This document shows positions 8,397-17,109 of a stretch of 64,000 nucleotides of DNA, one piece after another (the stretch's first letter is position 1; the number at the start of each line of letters is the position of its first letter). The DNA comes from Candidatus Mcinerneyibacterium aminivorans (GTDB lineage: Bacteria; Macinerneyibacteriota; Macinerneyibacteria; Macinerneyibacteriales; Macinerneyibacteriaceae): assembly GCA_008086245.1 (NCBI GenBank), contig VSIX01000003.1:3937-67936 (forward strand), written 5' to 3'. The translations under genes and the position numbers were made by a program. The notes beneath the pieces were generated by a model that saw only the letters and a program-made list of their open reading frames with translations, had not been told where the DNA came from and did no database searches.

Positions 8397-9256
8397 TGAA
8401 ATATATAGGTGCTCATGTAAGCATATCCGGTGGGGTATATAATGCTCCCCTCAATGCTCAAAAAATCAATGCCAGGGCCTTTGGCATGTTTACAAAAAAT
8501 CAGCTAAGGTGGAATGCAAAAGAAATTAAACGGGAAGATATCAAAAAATTTCACAGGAATTTAAATAAGGCGGGAATATCCAGCCAACATGTTCTTGTAC
8601 ATGATACCTATCTTATAAATTTGGCTAATCCGGTTTCTGAAAAATACAATAAATCTCTCAATGCCTTTATCGATGGAGCTAAAAGAGTGGAAAAGCTGGG
8701 ACTAAAATATTTTAATTTTCATCCTGGGAGCACCCTTGGAAAAATATCGGATGAAAAAGGACTGGAACTGATATCCGATGCAGTGAATAAAACTCTTGAA
8801 GTTACAGAGGATGTTGTTCTGGTTTTAGAGACAACAGCGGGACAGGGGAATGATCTCGGATATAAGTTCGAACATCTTGCAAGCATTATAAAGAATTCTC
8901 AGGATAAAAATAGAATGGGGGTATGCATAGATACTGCACACATTTTTGGAGCTGGATATGACATTAGAACGAGAAAATCTTATAACGGCACCATGGAAAA
9001 TTTTGATAAAGTAATTGGCTTGAAATATCTGAAAGGTGTTCATTTAAATGATTCTAAAGTAGGTTTAAATAGCAGAAAGGATAGACATGCAAATGTTGGG
9101 CAAGGCATATTCGGATGGGATGTATTTGAGATGTTAATGAAAGATGAGCGATTGAATGATATTCCCCTGATAATGGAAACCAAAAATAGTTCCAGATGGA
9201 AAGATGATATTAAAAGACTTTATTCTTTTGTTCCGGATTATAAAAAATCTAAATAA
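8396..9256 (+). CDS. nfo: Endonuclease IV (AP endonuclease)
   Basis: This 286-aa TIM-barrel, Zn-dependent enzyme nicks DNA 5' to abasic sites in base-excision repair. Family blocks are GAHVSISGGVYNAP at the start, NFHPGS near residue 105, VVLVLETTAGQG near 140, GVCIDTAHIFGAGYD near 180, HLNDSK near 220 and DRHANVGQGIFG near 231-242. These contain the His, Glu and Asp zinc ligands. Its ATG overlaps the previous stop (TAATG). Length is normal for the family. Confidence 0.95.
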   Translation: MKYIGAHVSISGGVYNAPLNAQKINARAFGMFTKNQLRWNAKEIKREDIKKFHRNLNKAGISSQHVLVHDTYLINLANPVSEKYNKSLNAFIDGAKRVEKLGLKYFNFHPGSTLGKISDEKGLELISDAVNKTLEVTEDVVLVLETTAGQGNDLGYKFEHLASIIKNSQDKNRMGVCIDTAHIFGAGYDIRTRKSYNGTMENFDKVIGLKYLKGVHLNDSKVGLNSRKDRHANVGQGIFGWDVFEMLMKDERLNDIPLIMETKNSSRWKDDIKRLYSFVPDYKKSK

Positions 9257-9487
9257 ACAGGAAATGATTTCTATCAGATAAATTATAAAAATTTGCTAAA
9301 ATTTCCTTTTATTCAAAATTATTCAAAAAATTTGGCAAATTTTAAATATCAAAAGATTGTTAAGTATATTTTTTAGATAGTTCATATTATTAAAAAAACT
9401 CTTGATTTCTTGTAAAAATAATTTATTTTATAAAGAAGAGTTAGGGGTGATTTTGAAAAGTTTATAGCTTTTTATGGGAGGAATGAA

Positions 9488-9871
9488 ATGAAGGAATTTC
9501 CAATTGAAAAATTTGATTGGGGTAAATTTGTTGTTGATGGGGTAGAACATTCCAAAAATTACGGGCTCAGAAAGGGCCAGGGAAAAGATCTCAAAATTGT
9601 GGGAAGAAATGTTGAAAGCTGGAAAGAACGAAGAGGACATATTGTAACAAAAGATATGGTAAACAGTGTGCTGAAGGAAAAAATTGATGTTCTTGTAATA
9701 GGTACAGGTTTCGATGGAACATTAAAGGTTCCAAAAAGTGTAAAAAACTATCTGGTTGAAAATGGAGTTTCAGAAGTAATTATAAAGAAAACCCCTGATG
9801 CCTGCAATTGTTATAATAAATTGTACAGGCAACAGAGAAATGTGGGACTGCTTGTACACGGTACCTGTTAA
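9488..9871 (+). CDS. Mth938-like domain protein
   Basis: This 127-aa single-domain protein has the Mth938/DUF498 pattern: FPIEKFDWGKFVVDG at the start, a central DVLVIGTGFDGTLKVP strand-loop, and KTPDACNCYNKL near 100-112. The family includes the mitochondrial complex I assembly factor NDUFAF3, but the bacterial role is unknown. GGGAGG precedes the ATG. The stop overlaps that of the convergent transporter gene (TTAA). Confidence 0.8.
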   Translation: MKEFPIEKFDWGKFVVDGVEHSKNYGLRKGQGKDLKIVGRNVESWKERRGHIVTKDMVNSVLKEKIDVLVIGTGFDGTLKVPKSVKNYLVENGVSEVIIKKTPDACNCYNKLYRQQRNVGLLVHGTC

Positions 9872-10767
9872 AATAAAAAGAATAAGGAAGCCCCGGCAAT
9901 AGCGATAAGAGTTCCCATAATAGCTCTAAATGTAACTTTTTTTCTGTAGTAAAAGTGATCAACCGGTAGTAATAAAATTGGAGATGTTTGCATTAATGTG
10001 GAAACTATTCCAACGGGAGCTATTCTTACTGCATAGAGAGAAAAAATTACACCGAGTACCGGTCCAATAAATGATGCAATTGCAATTAATCCTAGGGCTT
10101 TTCGGTCTTTCATTTTTGAGAAGTCATTTCTAAATTCATTTTTAAAGTATGCATATAAAACCAGCCCGACAAATCCGGCGGCAATTCGGATAGTATTTGC
10201 TGATATTGGATGTAAATCGTAATTCATTCCCATCTTTGAAAAAACAAGTCCCACGGCCTGGCCTACTGCTCCTCCAAGTGCCACTGCAGTTCCAATAATT
10301 TTTGCTTTTTTGTTTTTAGCCGATTTGTCTTCGGCTTCTTCCGATATAACCCATGCTATTCCGGTTATGGTAATTATTATTCCAAGAATATGAATTAGTT
10401 TCAGTGTTTCGGACAAAATTAACCAGGAAAATATTGAACCGAAAATCGGAGAAAGTGTCATTATAAGCATGGTATCTCTTGGACCTATTTTTACAAAAGA
10501 TTCAAAAATGAGCAGATCAGCTATAAAGAAACCTATTATTCCCGAAATTGAAAGATATATATAACCATTAATATGTGCATGAAGCGGGAAAAAAGAACCT
10601 GCAAAAAAATAATGTGTTATCATTATTAATGGTAAAGCAATCCACAGCCTAATATGAGTAGTGGTTCTTGAGCTTACTCTTTTACCTGCCATGGAAAAGA
10701 AAACAGCATTTTGAGCCCAGCAGGCTGCTGTTAATATAGCAAAAATCTCTCCTATTAAATATGTCAT
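9868..10767 (-). CDS. EamA/DMT-family transporter
   Basis: This 299-aa protein has ten predicted membrane segments in two EamA repeats (about 1-140 and 155-299). A charged cytoplasmic linker (SEEAEDKSAKNKKAKI) lies between them. DMT proteins export or exchange amino acids, nucleotides or other metabolites; the substrate cannot be predicted here. The proline/glycine-rich IGPRDTMLIMTLSPIFGSIFSWL segment is typical of the family. Confidence 0.88.
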   Translation of the reverse strand: MTYLIGEIFAILTAACWAQNAVFFSMAGKRVSSRTTTHIRLWIALPLIMITHYFFAGSFFPLHAHINGYIYLSISGIIGFFIADLLIFESFVKIGPRDTMLIMTLSPIFGSIFSWLILSETLKLIHILGIIITITGIAWVISEEAEDKSAKNKKAKIIGTAVALGGAVGQAVGLVFSKMGMNYDLHPISANTIRIAAGFVGLVLYAYFKNEFRNDFSKMKDRKALGLIAIASFIGPVLGVIFSLYAVRIAPVGIVSTLMQTSPILLLPVDHFYYRKKVTFRAIMGTLIAIAGASLFFLF

Positions 10768-10993
10768 ATTATCACCGCCTAGATATTATCTAAAATTATT
10801 AAAAAGTCAACTATTTCTTATCCCGAAACAAAAAAAGTGATTGGATTTTATAAAAAAGAGTTTTATATATAAATAGAGATAAGGAAGAAATAATAATACA
10901 AAAAAATGTTTATAAAAAATATTAAGTAATAGTATAGAGCTAATAATAACTATTAATTAACAAAATCGCTAAAATGCATAAAAAAATAAATGT

Positions 10994-11022
10994 TTTACAT
11001 ATTATATTATATTTGCTACTAT
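10994..11022 (+). promoter_or_regulatory. Promoter that would give a leaderless mRNA for the radical SAM gene
   Basis: TTTACA (10994-10999), a 17-base spacer and TACTAT (11017-11022) place the start of transcription at about 11029, which is the A of the best ATG. No Shine-Dalgarno sequence lies before that ATG. Confidence 0.5.
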
Positions 11023-11028
11023 AAATTT

Positions 11029-11916
11029 ATGAATAAACAAAGTCCTTATTATACTTTTGCACAGTATATTCGAAAAAATTTTAACACGAAAGCCTTTAGA
11101 GTATCTATTGATGCATCTTTTGGATGCAGAGAAAATTGTATTTACTGTGAAGAACACTACAGAAAACCTTCTGATGAGAGCATAAAAAAGCAAATAGATA
11201 AGTTAATACCATATTTAAAATCAAGGTATAAGGCTAAAGATTTTTATCTTTATTTTCAAAAAGGAACGAATACTGATGCAGATCCGGAGAAGTTGAAAAA
11301 AATCTATGATAGTGCTCTTTCTTACAGGGATTTTTTAGGTTTTATTGTTGGCACCCGTCCCGATTATATGGATAAGGAAAAAGTTGAAGTTATAAACTCC
11401 TATACCGATAAGTATGATACATGGATAGAATATGGACTTCAATCAGCAAATAATAAAACTTTAAAGCTGATTAATCGAAATCACACATATGAAGATTTTC
11501 TCAAAGCTCTCCAACTAACAGAAGGTACTGATATAAAGATTACTGTTCATTTGATACTGGGATTGCCTGGAGAAAAAAGTGAAGATATGATTAATACTGT
11601 AAAGAAGATATCAAAGCTGCCAATAAAGGGAGTAAAATTCCATCATCTTTATATATTAAAAGATACTCCACTTTATAAAATGTATAAAAAAGGTAATTAT
11701 ACACCAATAGATTATGAAACATATAAAAAAGTATTAATGGAGAGTCTGCAGTATTTAGATAAAGAAGTGGTAGTTCATAGAATTATGGGTGAGGATTATT
11801 CTGACAGATTTGTAGGCCCAAAATGGAACATGTCCAAAAATTATATTATAAATGATATAAAAAAGTCAATGATTAAAAAAAATTATTATCAGGGGAAAAA
11901 GCATAATAGAAGATAG
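11029..11916 (+). CDS. Radical SAM protein (TIGR01212-like)
   Basis: This 295-aa protein carries the CX3CX2C cluster motif CRENCIYC near residues 25-32, then HLILGLPGEKSEDMINT near 180 and LYILKDTPLYKMYKKGNY near 210, as in the YhcC/TIGR01212 family. The insertion before the cluster that I recall as usual in that family is missing. I start at ATG 11029 rather than the in-frame ATG 10990, because the extra 13 residues are translated from the promoter itself. Function is unknown. It is monocistronic. Confidence 0.8.
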   Translation: MNKQSPYYTFAQYIRKNFNTKAFRVSIDASFGCRENCIYCEEHYRKPSDESIKKQIDKLIPYLKSRYKAKDFYLYFQKGTNTDADPEKLKKIYDSALSYRDFLGFIVGTRPDYMDKEKVEVINSYTDKYDTWIEYGLQSANNKTLKLINRNHTYEDFLKALQLTEGTDIKITVHLILGLPGEKSEDMINTVKKISKLPIKGVKFHHLYILKDTPLYKMYKKGNYTPIDYETYKKVLMESLQYLDKEVVVHRIMGEDYSDRFVGPKWNMSKNYIINDIKKSMIKKNYYQGKKHNRR

Positions 11917-11959
11917 TTTATATTAAAATTGTAAGGGTTTTGAATGAGTCTTAATTTTG

Positions 11960-11988
11960 TTGACAAGATAAATAAAACCTTTTAGATT
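11960..11988 (+). promoter_or_regulatory. Promoter of the kor operon
   Basis: TTGACA (11960-11965), a 17-base spacer and TAGATT (11983-11988) lie 21 bases before the ATG of the P-loop gene, which has GGGAGG as ribosome site. Confidence 0.6.
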
Positions 11989-12009
11989 ATATAGTAGCTG
12001 GGAGGAAAG

Positions 12010-12693
12010 ATGGAGAAAAGGATTTTTATTTTTAGTGGATATTATGGGAGTGGAAAGACCGAAGTAGCAACTAATTATGCATTAAAATTAAAAGAGAAAA
12101 ATGATAAAGTAGCAATTGCTGATATGGATATAGTAAATCCGTATTTTAGAGTAAGGGATAAAAGGAAACTATTAAAGGATAATGATATAAATGTAATAGC
12201 CCCACCGGAAAATATTGATAATGTGGATCTGCCTGTAATAACTGCACAGCTTTCAGGGATACTGGATCAAAAAAACTACAAAGTGGTTCTGGATCTGGGT
12301 GGGGATGATCTTGGAACAACCCCTCTGGGCAGCATAAAAAATAAAGTTGAGAAAGAGGACAATGAACTTTATGTTGTTGTAAATATTAATCGGCCTTTTA
12401 CTGAAACGATGAGGGGAATTAAAAAGATGATTAAGATGATTGAAAATGTCAGCAAACTTAAGGTTTCTTCGCTTATTTCGAATACTCATATGAAGGAAGA
12501 TACCGATTATGAAATGATAGAAGAAGGAGCAAAAATAGTTAGTAAAACTGCAGAAGAATTGGACCTGTCATTTGATATAGTTAGTATTCCGTATTTTCTG
12601 GATAATAAAGGATTTAGAGAAGAAATGATTGATAGATATGATGTGGAAATTTTGGAGTTGGAACTGTTTTATAAAACTCCATGGGCTGTTTAG
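12010..12693 (+). CDS. ParA/MinD-type P-loop ATPase leading the 2-oxoacid oxidoreductase operon
   Basis: This 227-aa P-loop protein has a deviant Walker A, GYYGSGKTE (about 10-18). A switch-like IADMDIVNPYFRVRD follows near 38-52 and a VVLDLGGDD Walker B near 94. The closest description is the CobQ/CobB/MinD/ParA nucleotide-binding domain. It sits 25 bases upstream of korD under the same promoter. A role in assembling the Fe-S/TPP enzyme is an inference from position only. Confidence 0.75.
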   Translation: MEKRIFIFSGYYGSGKTEVATNYALKLKEKNDKVAIADMDIVNPYFRVRDKRKLLKDNDINVIAPPENIDNVDLPVITAQLSGILDQKNYKVVLDLGGDDLGTTPLGSIKNKVEKEDNELYVVVNINRPFTETMRGIKKMIKMIENVSKLKVSSLISNTHMKEDTDYEMIEEGAKIVSKTAEELDLSFDIVSIPYFLDNKGFREEMIDRYDVEILELELFYKTPWAV

Positions 12694-12718
12694 CCATTGG
12701 AAATAGGAGGTGCAATAA

Positions 12719-12934
12719 ATGGCAAAGGGTAAAGTAAAAATTGATAAAGAAAAATGTAAGGGATGTGAATTATGTGTAGAGGCATGTCCTACAGATGTTT
12801 TGGCTATGTCTGATGATTATAACAGCATGGGATATCATTATTCTACTCCTGTTAATCCGGACAAATGTATTGCATGTATGAGTTGTGCAAAGGTCTGTCC
12901 AGATGTAGCTATTGAAGTTTATAGAGAAGAGTAG
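12719..12934 (+). CDS. korD: 2-oxoacid:ferredoxin oxidoreductase, ferredoxin (delta) subunit
   Basis: This 71-aa 2[4Fe-4S] ferredoxin-like subunit has two CxxCxxCxxxCP motifs, CKGCELCVEACP and CIACMSCAKVCP. It relays electrons from the TPP centre to free ferredoxin. AGGAGG lies before the ATG, and korA begins 10 bases after the stop. The order D-A-B-C is that of four-subunit Kor/Vor enzymes. Confidence 0.92.
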   Translation: MAKGKVKIDKEKCKGCELCVEACPTDVLAMSDDYNSMGYHYSTPVNPDKCIACMSCAKVCPDVAIEVYREE

Positions 12935-12944
12935 GAGGTAAACT

Positions 12945-13997
12945 ATGGGAAAAAGAATTCTGATGAAAGGTAATGAAGCAATGGGAGAAGCCGCTATTAG
13001 AGCTGGCTGTGAAGGATATTTTGGTTATCCAATTACTCCCCAAAGTGAATTAACAGCTTATATGTCCAAGAAAATGGTGGAAGAAGATAGAGTTTTTGTT
13101 CAGGCTGAAAGTGAAATTGCGGCAATAAATATGGTTTATGGAGCAGGTGCTGCAGGTAGAAGAACCATGACATCTTCCTCATCTCCAGGAGTGAGTCTTA
13201 AACAGGAAGGAATATCCTATATCGCAGGTGCAAGAGTACCCGCAGTAATTATTAATGTACAGCGTGGTGGACCCGGACTCGGCAACATTGCTCCTGCTCA
13301 GGGTGATTACTATCAATCCACAAGAGGTGGAGGAAATGGAGATTACCGTCTGATAAGTTTGGCACCTAATTCCGTTCAGGAAATGGCAGATTTTGTTATG
13401 GATGCATTTGAATTAGCTGATAAATATAGGGTACCTGCTATTATTGTTGCGGATGGAATGTTGGGACAGATGATGGAACCGGTTGAATTTAGAGATCCAG
13501 TTGATATCGATTCTCTACCCAAAAAAGAATGGGCTTTAACCGGAAAAAAAGGAAGAGATCAAAATGTAGTTCATTCATTAAGTTTAGGCGGTACAGGTTT
13601 GATGGAACATAATGAAAAACTAAAAAAAGTATATAACAAAATTGAAAAAAATGAAGTTAAGTACGAAGAAATGGAAACAGAGGATGCAGAAATTGTAATA
13701 GTTTCTTACGGTTCAGCTTCAAGAGCATGTATCGGAGCTGTAAGGCAGCTAAGAGAAGAGAATAAAAAAGTAGGACTAATCAGACCTCAAACATTATGGC
13801 CCTATCCATATGATATTATAAGAAAAAGAGCAAAAAGTGCTAAGAAAGTCCTGGTTGTCGAAATGAGTTTAGGACAGATGATTGATGATGTGAAAATTGC
13901 TGTTGAAGGTCAAACTGAAGTGGACTTCTTAGGTAAAGCCGGTGGATGGGTACCTACTAAACGCGAAATAGTTGATAAAGTAAATGAAATTTTATAG
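12945..13997 (+). CDS. korA: 2-oxoacid:ferredoxin oxidoreductase, alpha subunit
   Basis: This 350-aa subunit carries the pyrimidine-binding and transketolase C-terminal-like domains. It begins KRILMKGNEAMGEAAIRAGCEGYFGYPITPQSE. The conserved YPITPQSE and RRTMTSSSSPGVSLKQEG blocks are present. Whether the substrate is 2-oxoglutarate (Kor) or branched-chain 2-oxoacids (Vor) cannot be settled from sequence. The methylmalonyl pathway downstream favours 2-oxoglutarate, giving succinyl-CoA and reduced ferredoxin. Confidence 0.9.
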   Translation: MGKRILMKGNEAMGEAAIRAGCEGYFGYPITPQSELTAYMSKKMVEEDRVFVQAESEIAAINMVYGAGAAGRRTMTSSSSPGVSLKQEGISYIAGARVPAVIINVQRGGPGLGNIAPAQGDYYQSTRGGGNGDYRLISLAPNSVQEMADFVMDAFELADKYRVPAIIVADGMLGQMMEPVEFRDPVDIDSLPKKEWALTGKKGRDQNVVHSLSLGGTGLMEHNEKLKKVYNKIEKNEVKYEEMETEDAEIVIVSYGSASRACIGAVRQLREENKKVGLIRPQTLWPYPYDIIRKRAKSAKKVLVVEMSLGQMIDDVKIAVEGQTEVDFLGKAGGWVPTKREIVDKVNEIL

Positions 13998-14014
13998 GAA
14001 AGAGGTGTTGATAG

Positions 14015-14758
14015 ATGGAATGTATTTTTAAAAAACCGGAATCAATGACAGAAAATAAGACTATTTATTGTCCAGGCTGTCATCATGGGATTATTCATAG
14101 ATTAGTTGCTGAAGTTATAGATGAGCTGGATATTGCAGACAAAGCAATAGGAGTTGCTCCTGTAGGGTGCTCTGTACTTGCATATGATTATATAGATGTT
14201 GATTTTGCTGAAGCTGCACATGGTAGAGCTCCGGCTATGGCTACAGGTATAAAATTGCCACAACCGGATAAAGTTGTTTTTACCTATCAGGGTGATGGAG
14301 ACCTGGCTTCAATAGGTGCAGCAGAAATATTACATCTTGCTAATCGCGGGTATAATATTACTACAGTTTTTGTAAACAATGCTATTTATGGAATGACCGG
14401 TGGACAGATGGCTCCTACAACATTGGAAGGTCAAAAAACAGCTACTTCTCCTATGGGAAGAAGAATTGATATACATGGATATCCAATGAGAGTTTCTGAA
14501 ATATTAACCAAAACTCCGGGAGCTGCTTATATCGCACGTGGAGCAGTTTATGACCCAGCTAATGTGAATAAAACCAAGAAAATGATTAAGAAAGCTTTCC
14601 AAAATCAAATTGATGGAAAGGGTTTCTCAATGGTTGAAGTGCTTTCAATTTGCCCTACAAACTGGGGTATGTCTCCACTTGATGCTCAGGAATGGTTGAA
14701 AGAAAATATGGTACCTTATTATCCATTGGGTGTAAAAAAAGATATTGATGAAGAATAA
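14015..14758 (+). CDS. korB: 2-oxoacid:ferredoxin oxidoreductase, beta (TPP-binding) subunit
   Basis: This 247-aa subunit binds thiamine diphosphate. The TPP/Mg motif GDGDLASIGAAEILHLANRG continues to VNNAIYGMTGGQMAPTT. CPGCHHGIIHR near the N-terminus is also conserved. It pairs with KorA to form the catalytic centre. The gene follows korA by 17 bases, with an AGAGGTG ribosome site. Confidence 0.92.
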   Translation: MECIFKKPESMTENKTIYCPGCHHGIIHRLVAEVIDELDIADKAIGVAPVGCSVLAYDYIDVDFAEAAHGRAPAMATGIKLPQPDKVVFTYQGDGDLASIGAAEILHLANRGYNITTVFVNNAIYGMTGGQMAPTTLEGQKTATSPMGRRIDIHGYPMRVSEILTKTPGAAYIARGAVYDPANVNKTKKMIKKAFQNQIDGKGFSMVEVLSICPTNWGMSPLDAQEWLKENMVPYYPLGVKKDIDEE

Positions 14759-14777
14759 ATTAATTTGAGGAGGAATT

Positions 14778-15311
14778 ATGGAACATAGAATTATAATGGC
14801 AGGCTTTGGTGGCCAGGGTATTATGGTAATGGGCAGTATGCTTACTTATGCAGCAATGAAGGAAGGTAAAGAAACTTCTTGGATTCCTTCTTATGGAGTT
14901 GAGCAAAGAGGTGGAACAGCAAATTGTAGTGTAGTCGTATCTGATGAAATAATAGCTGCACCAATTGTTGACAATCCTGATATGGCCATAATAATGAATA
15001 GACCTTCACTTGATAAATTTGAACCCAGAATGGTTAAAAATGGACTGCTTCTAATAAATGATTCTATTGTAGAAAGAGAAGTAGAAAGAGATGATTTGGA
15101 AGTAATAAGAATTAAAGCGAATGATATTGCAATAGAACTGGGTAATAAAAGAATTGCTAATATGGTAATGTTAGGTGCACTTACCAAAAAGACAGGAATT
15201 GTAAAGATAGAAACCCTTAAAAATTCACTTAAGGATGTTTTATCAAAAAGAAGACATGATTTAATCGGAATTAATCAAAAGGCTCTTGATAAAGGAGCAG
15301 ATCTAGTATAA
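14778..15311 (+). CDS. korC: 2-oxoacid:ferredoxin oxidoreductase, gamma subunit
   Basis: This 177-aa CoA-binding-type gamma subunit starts HRIIMAGFGGQGIMVMGSML. It contains PSYGVEQRGGTANCSVVVSD near 38-57, typical of the family. It is the last gene of the kor operon; a strong hairpin lies directly downstream. Confidence 0.92.
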   Translation: MEHRIIMAGFGGQGIMVMGSMLTYAAMKEGKETSWIPSYGVEQRGGTANCSVVVSDEIIAAPIVDNPDMAIIMNRPSLDKFEPRMVKNGLLLINDSIVEREVERDDLEVIRIKANDIAIELGNKRIANMVMLGALTKKTGIVKIETLKNSLKDVLSKRRHDLIGINQKALDKGADLV

Positions 15312-15319
15312 AATATATA

Positions 15320-15347
15320 AAATAGGGAGAGGATTCTCTCCCTATTT
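15320..15347 (+). terminator. Terminator of the kor operon
   Basis: A perfect 12-bp stem AAATAGGGAGAG / CTCTCCCTATTT with loop GATT is followed by GTTATATTTT. The ribosome site of pilB lies just beyond, so some read-through into pilB is possible; no separate pilB promoter is obvious. Confidence 0.75.
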
Positions 15348-15370
15348 GTTATATTTTGGAGGAATATTTT

Positions 15371-17086
15371 ATGAAGATTGGTGAAATATTAATTGAAGAA
15401 GGAATAATAACTGAGAAACAGCTTAAAAAAGCACTGAAAGAACAAAAATCTACTAATGAACATCTGGGTACAATTCTTGTAAGAATGGGATATGTTTCTG
15501 AATCGGTTTTAACAAACATGCTGGGAAAACAGATGGATGTTGCTTCAGTTGATTTAACTAATTTTGAAATTGATGAAAATATCCTAAGGGAAATCCCCGA
15601 AGAAATTGCAAGAAAGTATAATGTTATTCCTCTTCATAGAATGGGACATACTATCACAGTTGCCATGGTTGATCCAACAAATGTGATGGCCATAGATGAT
15701 ATTAAGTTTCATACAGGTTACAATATTGAACCTGTTGTTTCTGCTGAAGCATCGATCAAAAAAGCTATTAACAAATATTACGGGTCCTTAGAAGAGGAAA
15801 CAAATGATATTGATGAGATGTCGGCTTCTTTTACTGATGTGGACCTGACAGAATTTGAAGTTGTGGATGAAGAGGAAGAAGAAAACATCAACCAGCAGGA
15901 ATTGATGAATCAGGTTGAAGATGAACCTATAGTAAAGCTTGTTAGAAAGATAATTGTAAAAGCTGTTGTTCAAAATGCCAGCGATGTTCACATAGAACCT
16001 TATGAAAAATCTCTAAGGGTAAGATACAGAATTGATGGTATGTTACAAACTGTACTGGAACCTCCTAAAAAATTGCAATATGCAATATCTTCAAGAATAA
16101 AGATTCTGGCAAAGCTCGATATTGCAGAAAAAAGGATCCCTCAGGACGGTAGGGTGAAAATGAAAGTTAGCAGAAACAAGTATGTTGATTTACGTGTATC
16201 TATTCTGCCTACTGTTTTTGGTGAAAAAATTGTTATGCGGATTTTGGATAAAGATAATTTAATGCTTGATATGGCTGATTTGGGCTTTGCAGAGAATGAA
16301 TTAAGAAAATTTAGAAAAGCAATTCAGGCTCCTTATGGAATTATTCTGGTAACAGGACCTACCGGGTCGGGGAAAACCACCACACTTTATTCAGCTTTAC
16401 ATCAGCTTAATGATGAAAGTGTGAATATTATGACTGCAGAAGATCCCGTGGAGTTTAATCTTCAGGGAATCAATCAGGTAAATGTTAAATCAGAAATTGG
16501 CTTAACTTTTGCAGCTTCTCTAAGGTCTTTTCTTAGACAGGATCCAGATATTATACTTGTTGGGGAGATGAGAGATTATGAAACTGCTGAAATAGGTATT
16601 AAAGCAGCATTAACAGGTCATTTGGTTTTATCAACACTGCATACAAATGATGCCCCATCTTCGGTTAATAGACTGGTTAATATGGGAGTGGAGCCTTTCT
16701 TAATTGCATCCTCTGTAGTTTTGATTATGGCCCAGAGGTTAATAAGAACATTGTGCGGGAATTGCAAGGAACAGTATAATCCTACAGAAGCAGAATTAAA
16801 GACTATTGGGATAGATCCATCAGAATCCGATCAGCACACATTTTTTAGGCCGAAAGGGTGCGAAAACTGTAACAATACAGGTTATAAAGGTAGAGCTGGA
16901 GTTTTTGAAGTTCTTTATATAACTGATAAAATTAGAAAAATAATATTAAATAGGGGTTCTTCTTTGGATATTAAAGAAGTTGCCAGAGAAGAAGGAATGA
17001 GAACCTTAAGAGAAAGTGCTGTAGAAAAATTTAAAAATGGATCAACAAGTTATGAGGAAGTAATTGAAAAAACATTTGAGGATTAA
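15371..17086 (+). CDS. pilB: Type IV pilus assembly/extension ATPase
   Basis: This 571-aa GspE/PilB hexameric ATPase powers pilus extension. An N-terminal MshEN domain (1-150, KIGEILIEEGIITEKQL) is followed by the ATPase core. Walker A is GPTGSGKTTT at about 329-338, with an RQDPDIILVGEMRD Walker B and a LSTLHTNDA His box. A four-Cys zinc loop (CGNC near 461-464, CENC near 497-500) is present as usual. I chose the ATG at 15371; TTG at 15356 would overlap the GGAGG site. A low-complexity acidic stretch (VVDEEEEENIN) separates the two parts. Confidence 0.94.
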   Translation: MKIGEILIEEGIITEKQLKKALKEQKSTNEHLGTILVRMGYVSESVLTNMLGKQMDVASVDLTNFEIDENILREIPEEIARKYNVIPLHRMGHTITVAMVDPTNVMAIDDIKFHTGYNIEPVVSAEASIKKAINKYYGSLEEETNDIDEMSASFTDVDLTEFEVVDEEEEENINQQELMNQVEDEPIVKLVRKIIVKAVVQNASDVHIEPYEKSLRVRYRIDGMLQTVLEPPKKLQYAISSRIKILAKLDIAEKRIPQDGRVKMKVSRNKYVDLRVSILPTVFGEKIVMRILDKDNLMLDMADLGFAENELRKFRKAIQAPYGIILVTGPTGSGKTTTLYSALHQLNDESVNIMTAEDPVEFNLQGINQVNVKSEIGLTFAASLRSFLRQDPDIILVGEMRDYETAEIGIKAALTGHLVLSTLHTNDAPSSVNRLVNMGVEPFLIASSVVLIMAQRLIRTLCGNCKEQYNPTEAELKTIGIDPSESDQHTFFRPKGCENCNNTGYKGRAGVFEVLYITDKIRKIILNRGSSLDIKEVAREEGMRTLRESAVEKFKNGSTSYEEVIEKTFED

Positions 17087-17109
17087 TATAATTAAATTGG
17101 GGTGTAAAT

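Noticed and set aside
9257-9487. Regulatory RNA between endonuclease IV and the Mth938-like gene
   Set aside because: Only A/T-rich pairing (AAAATTTGC with GCAAATTTT, widely spaced) is seen; too weak to call.
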